Source: Jannaschia helgolandensis (GTDB taxonomy: Bacteria > Pseudomonadota > Alphaproteobacteria > Rhodobacterales > Rhodobacteraceae). Taken from it: a DNA stretch of 64,000 nucleotides. The notes under the pieces were generated by a model that did not search any database, was not told the DNA's origin, and saw only the letters and a program-made list of their open reading frames with translations. Below, one piece after another: positions 60,537-64,000 of this stretch (the first letter of the stretch is position 1; the number at the start of each line of letters is the position of its first letter). Made by a program: the position numbers and the translations under genes. The stretch covers positions 1 to 64,000 of the forward strand of contig NZ_FNZQ01000003.1 of the NCBI RefSeq assembly GCF_900109285.1, written 5' to 3'.

Positions 60537-61579
60537 CCCGTCAGGTCGATGACCTGCTGCGCCACGCGGGCCAGCGCCGCTTCTGTCATGTCGGGCAGGT
60601 CGATCACCCCGATCTCCGTCTGACCCGACGCCTCGGGGCGGCGATAGCGCGGGTCGTAGTGATGCTCGATCAGCTCTTCGGCCAGCCCGGTGTAATCGCC
60701 CGCTGTGGCCAACGCATGCCACGTCTCGATCCGTTCGCGCGGTTGGTAGGGGCGCAGCGTCTCGATCCGCTGCCGCAGCAACTCCGCATCGGCCATCAGG
60801 TCAGGATAGGTCGTCGTCAGGAATGCCGCGCGTGTGGGTATGCTGGCCCGCAGGCGCACGACTTCGGCCCGTGCCATCGCCGACCAGATCGCTGGCGGCA
60901 GCAGAACGCGCCCGATGGCGTTGCTTTCGGCCTCCATGAACAACGGACGGCCTGGGTCCAGCCCGATCAGCGCCGCCGCCAGACGCGACTCGAACATCTT
61001 CTGTGCGGGTTGCCCATCAGACCAGCCACCGAAATTCGATCCGCGGTGGTTCGCCAGACCCTCCAGGTCGACGACCTGCGCGCCGCCCTTGGCCAGATGG
61101 TGCAGCAGTTGCGTCTTGCCCGTGCCCGTTCCGCCGTCGATCAGCACGATCCGCAGGCCCAGCGACCGATCGTAGAGCATCTCCACCACTAGCCGTCGAT
61201 ATGCCTTGTATCCGCCTTCCAGCACAGTCACCCGCCAGCCGATCTGGTCGAAGATGATGCCCACCGACCCGGATCGCTGTCCACCGCGCCAGCAATAAAT
61301 CATCGGTCGCCAGCCGCCGTCGCGGTCCGCCAGCGGCCCTTCCAGATGCGCGGCCACGTTGCGCGACACCAACGCGGCCCCGATCTTGCGGGCCAAAAAG
61401 CGGTCCTGCTGCACATATATCGTGCCGACGCGCGCCCGCTCTTCGTCCGTCAGCGCGGGCAGATTGATCGCGCCGGGGATGTGATCCTCGGCGAACTCGG
61501 ATGGTGCACGCACGTCGATGATATCGTCGACGTCGAGCGTGCCAAGGCCGGGCAGGGCGGTCAGGGTGTGGCGTTGCAT
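60533..61579 (-). CDS. mnmH: tRNA 2-selenouridine synthase MnmH (SelU)
   Basis: The 348-residue enzyme has an N-terminal rhodanese domain with the catalytic Cys in MIYCWRGGQRSGSVGIIFDQ (about residue 90), and a P-loop ATPase domain with VLIDGGTGTGKTQLLHHLAK (about residue 149). Its partner SelD is encoded on the other strand, ending at the same CTAG: both genes use that tetranucleotide for their TAG stops. MnmH turns 2-thiouridine at tRNA position 34 into 2-selenouridine with selenophosphate. Genes for selenocysteine (selA, selB) are not in the window, so this modification is the visible use of selenophosphate. Confidence 0.93.
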   Translation of the reverse strand: MQRHTLTALPGLGTLDVDDIIDVRAPSEFAEDHIPGAINLPALTDEERARVGTIYVQQDRFLARKIGAALVSRNVAAHLEGPLADRDGGWRPMIYCWRGGQRSGSVGIIFDQIGWRVTVLEGGYKAYRRLVVEMLYDRSLGLRIVLIDGGTGTGKTQLLHHLAKGGAQVVDLEGLANHRGSNFGGWSDGQPAQKMFESRLAAALIGLDPGRPLFMEAESNAIGRVLLPPAIWSAMARAEVVRLRASIPTRAAFLTTTYPDLMADAELLRQRIETLRPYQPRERIETWHALATAGDYTGLAEELIEHHYDPRYRRPEASGQTEIGVIDLPDMTEAALARVAQQVIDLTG

Positions 61580-61626
61580 CGGACCTCGCGGGGTTCAGCG
61601 CGTCGTGACGTGCCCCGCAGGCAAGG

Positions 61627-62244
61627 TCAACCTGTCGCCACAGCGTGATCCGCCGTGATGGATCCGGTCAGCACCCGGCGAGCGTTCGGCAAATCGTTGC
61701 CCTCGGCCCGCGCCAGCGAATCTTCGGGCGACAATCCGTGCGCCCCCCAACGCTCCACAAGACGTGTTCGCAACACGGCCTCAGGCACCTGCAGGGCAAC
61801 TGTCGCATCCCACAACGGATGAAGCTCGCGCCACGGATCTTCGTCAAGCAACAGGTAATTACCTTCGAAAATCGCGATCTCCGCTGTCAGGCGCCCGCTG
61901 TCCGGAACTGTTGCATCTGCCGCCCGGTCGAAAGTCGGGAAAATCGGGGAGCCGTTCGCGCGTGCCGCCCGCACCAATGCCAGAAGGCCCGGCACATCGA
62001 AGGTTTCGGGCGCACCTTTGCGGGCACGCAGCCCCAGATCGTCCAGCGTTGCATTGTCCAGATGAAAGCCGTCCATCGGCACGACCTGCGCCGAACGCCC
62101 GCGCCGCACGATGGCTTCGGCCAGCGGTTCCGTTACCGTGGACTTACCGGCGGCGGGTGGCCCCGCCACGGCGATCAGCCGTCGGCCCGGTGGCAACGCC
62201 ACCAGCTTATCGGCCAATGTCTCCAGATCGACGGCGTCAGGCAA
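61627..62244 (-). CDS. P-loop kinase of the uridine kinase/FrcK type
   Basis: The 205-residue protein has Walker [21 protein letters not shown] (about residue 25), [35 protein letters not shown] and [16 protein letters not shown], which is the pattern of YggC/FrcK-like kinases related to uridine and pantothenate kinase. It probably phosphorylates a sugar or nucleoside; fructokinase activity has been proposed for relatives. The start is uncertain: TTG 62244 overlaps the aroQ stop by eight bases, and an ATG at 62274 gives ten extra residues. It is co-transcribed with aroQ. Confidence 0.8.
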   Translation of the reverse strand: MPDAVDLETLADKLVALPPGRRLIAVAGPPAAGKSTVTEPLAEAIVRRGRSAQVVPMDGFHLDNATLDDLGLRARKGAPETFDVPGLLALVRAARANGSPIFPTFDRAADATVPDSGRLTAEIAIFEGNYLLLDEDPWRELHPLWDATVALQVPEAVLRTRLVERWGAHGLSPEDSLARAEGNDLPNARRVLTGSITADHAVATG

Positions 62245-62662
62245 GACGTGTCGCAAGCCAGCGCAGCGCCGCACGGTATCCCTCTACCCCCAGACCGGCG
62301 ATCACTGCGTCGGCTCGCCCCGAAACATAGGAGTGGTGTCGGAACGCTTCGCGTTTGTGGATGTTGGAAATATGAACCTCCACGACCGGCCCCTGATAGG
62401 CATTCAGCGCATCCAGAATGGCGATGGACGTATGCGAATAGGCACCGGGGTTGATGACGATGCCGTCGCGCGCGCCCCGCGCCTCCTGTATCCAATCAAC
62501 CAGTTGTCCCTCGTGGTTCGACTGCCGGAACTCCAGCGTGGCAAGGTCCATCGCCCGGCAGGACGCCTCGACATCGACCAGCGTGTCGGAACCATAGAGA
62601 TGCGGTTCCCGCTGCCCCAGAAGGTTCAGGTTCGGTCCGTTGAGGATCAGGATATCGGCCAT
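62237..62662 (-). CDS. aroQ: type II 3-dehydroquinate dehydratase AroQ
   Basis: The 141-residue enzyme starts [20 protein letters not shown], with the catalytic Arg and Tyr in the lid ([11 protein letters not shown]; about residues 18-23), [17 protein letters not shown], the site [16 protein letters not shown] and the C-terminal [20 protein letters not shown]. It converts 3-dehydroquinate to 3-dehydroshikimate in the shikimate pathway. It forms dodecamers in family members. The gene is followed by an overlapping kinase gene; no other shikimate gene is in the window. Confidence 0.97.
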   Translation of the reverse strand: MADILILNGPNLNLLGQREPHLYGSDTLVDVEASCRAMDLATLEFRQSNHEGQLVDWIQEARGARDGIVINPGAYSHTSIAILDALNAYQGPVVEVHISNIHKREAFRHHSYVSGRADAVIAGLGVEGYRAALRWLATRLA

Positions 62663-63025
62663 GGCGTGTCCCTCGCGGTCGGGCGTTTCAATCGGAGTAG
62701 CGCAGCCCGCGCGTCAATCCAACCGTCCTGCGTTCTGGCCCTATGATACGAGCAACTCATAGGTCCAGAGGGTCGCGGGGACTTGATCGACAGGTCGACC
62801 TGAACGACCGTCACGTCCAGAGGACACGGAATTGGCCCATCAAACTGCCTTGCGCCGCACAGCGACGACCCTGATCGGGGGCGATCGCACGGCCAAGTCC
62901 GTCGCGGTCACGCTGATGGATGCGATGGATGCGCCGCCAGATCTCTCCGTCGTCGATTAGCCACGGGTCCCGCACAGGACCTGTCTGCAAACGGCCCGGT
63001 CCGGGTCCGTGACACAAGGTCCGCC
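62663..63025. other. intergenic region between aroQ and the flavoprotein gene
   Basis: These 363 bases lie between divergent genes and should hold both promoters. I see no gene, tRNA or strong repeat; the only short frames lack ribosome sites. Confidence 0.5.
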
Positions 63026-64000
63026 ATGAACACCCCCGATCCTGCACCGACGCCTGCCACCGCCACCGCCGCCAGATTGCCCGCCCGCGCCCGTGTGGTC
63101 ATCATCGGCGGGGGGGCCGTTGGCGTCTCATCCCTCTATCATCTGGCCAAGCTGGGCTGGACCGATTGCATCCTGCTGGAGCGCAACGAACTGACCGCCG
63201 GGTCGACCTGGCATGCAGCCGGCAACTGCCCGAACTTTGCTGGAAGCTGGGCCGTGATGAATATCCAGCGCTATTCCATGGCGCTCTATCGTGGGCTGGC
63301 CGAAGCGGTCGATTACCCGATGAATTACCACGTCACGGGTGCAATACGGCTGGCACATACCGCAGAGCGAATGCAGGAATTCGAGCATGTGCGCGCAATG
63401 GGCAGCCTTCAGGGCCTGAAACTGTCGATGATGGACCTGCCCGAGATCGGCAATCGCCATCCGATGTGTGAAACGCATGATCTGACCGGGGGGCTATGGG
63501 ACCCGGAGGATGGCGACATCGACCCGGCCCAGTTGACACAGGCACTGGCCAAGGGTGCGCGCGACCTGGGTGCCAAAATTGTCCGCCACTGCCCGGCCAC
63601 GGGCGTGACCCGCGACGGCGACGGCTGGATCGTGCATACGGATGCAGGTGATATTGCCTGCGACAAGGTGGTGAATGCCGCCGGATACTACGCCGCCCGC
63701 GTCGCAGAATGGTTCGAGCCGCATGGCCGCCCGCCATTGCCGATGACCGTCATGTCGCACCAGTATCTGCTGACCGAGCCGATCCCGGAGATCGTGGCAT
63801 GGACCAAGCAGCATGGGCACAAGATGCCGATGATCCGCGACCCGGATGTCAGCTATTACCTGCGACAGGAAAAGACTGGCCTGAACCTTGGCCCGTATGA
63901 GCGGGCGTGCCGATCCGAATGGACCAATGGCGACATGCCCGAGGATTTCAGCTTTCAGCTTTGGCAGGACGATCTTGACCGGTTGGAGGATTATATCGCC
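63026..64000 (+). CDS. dimethylglycine/sarcosine dehydrogenase-like flavoprotein, N-terminal part (cut by window edge)
   Basis: From ATG 63026 (AAGG upstream) the frame stays open for 325 codons to the end of the window. After a 20-residue Ala/Pro-rich start comes the FAD loop RVVIIGGGAVGVSSLYHLAK (GxGxxG, about residues 24-43), LLERNELTAGSTWHAAGNCP (the His that may carry flavin covalently) and the DAO-domain end VNAAGYYAARVAEWF, SHQYLLTEPIPEI and MIRDPDVSYYLRQEKTGLNL. Full-length relatives are about 800 residues with a C-terminal GcvT-like domain that hands the one-carbon unit to tetrahydrofolate. These enzymes demethylate glycine betaine derivatives. The substrate is not fixed by what is visible. 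Confidence 0.87.
   Translation, partial: MNTPDPAPTPATATAARLPARARVVIIGGGAVGVSSLYHLAKLGWTDCILLERNELTAGSTWHAAGNCPNFAGSWAVMNIQRYSMALYRGLAEAVDYPMNYHVTGAIRLAHTAERMQEFEHVRAMGSLQGLKLSMMDLPEIGNRHPMCETHDLTGGLWDPEDGDIDPAQLTQALAKGARDLGAKIVRHCPATGVTRDGDGWIVHTDAGDIACDKVVNAAGYYAARVAEWFEPHGRPPLPMTVMSHQYLLTEPIPEIVAWTKQHGHKMPMIRDPDVSYYLRQEKTGLNLGPYERACRSEWTNGDMPEDFSFQLWQDDLDRLEDYIA

Overview
The window looks like chromosome of an alphaproteobacterium of the family Rhodobacteraceae (Roseobacter group). The DNA is GC-rich and gene-dense. Family-typical markers include GapR (DUF2312), a DksA lacking most zinc-finger cysteines, a DUF1127 gene followed by an array of anti-Shine-Dalgarno hairpins (CcsR/'cuckoo' RNAs), a SelD fused to a flavoprotein domain, a DUF2927 lipoprotein and a meso-DAP-type MurE. 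Species assignment is not possible from the sequence alone.

Layout. 1-5783 is a mobile or accessory block that abuts the 3' end of tRNA-Thr: the end of an IS481-type element, an AlpA/excisionase-like regulator, a small unknown gene, a Rep-like replication protein, and a type ISP-like restriction-modification gene broken by a one-base frameshift. 5784-9603 holds tRNA-Thr, a fused iron(III) permease, a degenerate sulfotransferase-like protein, gapR and small genes. 9659-14818 is a surface-glycan cluster (four glycosyltransferases, two methyltransferases) with overlapping genes. 15295-24061 is a catabolic cluster: a GntR regulator with a likely operator, a ribose-type ABC importer, a D-apionate-lactonase-like enzyme, a D-erythronate-dehydrogenase-like enzyme and an orphan TRAP binding protein. 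24342-25270 carries tRNA-Gly and an unusual pilin-like protein. 25428-31505 has divergent pyruvate carboxylase and UvrD/PcrA helicase.

31583-32194 (minus strand) is the most interesting RNA locus: a ccaF1-like DUF1127 gene followed by eight hairpins that each show UCCUCCC in the loop, plus one decayed copy, ending in a strong intrinsic terminator. 32399-34705 has an MFS exporter and an Mrp/ApbC ATPase. 34706-45186 is the division and cell-wall (dcw) cluster mraZ-rsmH-ftsL-ftsI-murE-murF-mraY-(ACT protein)-(small membrane protein)-murD, preceded by a 737-base regulatory region with MraZ-type decamers, a DnaA-box pair and palindromes. 45412-64000 is mostly housekeeping and metabolic: DUF502, PfkB kinase, M48 protease, DUF421, CoxE-like VWA protein, DUF2927 lipoprotein, CDF transporter, MoxR ATPase, DksA, FAD monooxygenase, rhodanese, divergent idnD/idnO, selD fusion with mnmH (selenouridine tRNA modification), a small-molecule kinase, aroQ, and the start of a dimethylglycine-dehydrogenase-like flavoprotein cut by the window edge.

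Many genes overlap by four bases (ATGA) or one base (TGATG), so translational coupling is the rule in the glycan, ABC and dcw operons. All functional names rest on motif and family recognition by eye; no database search was run.
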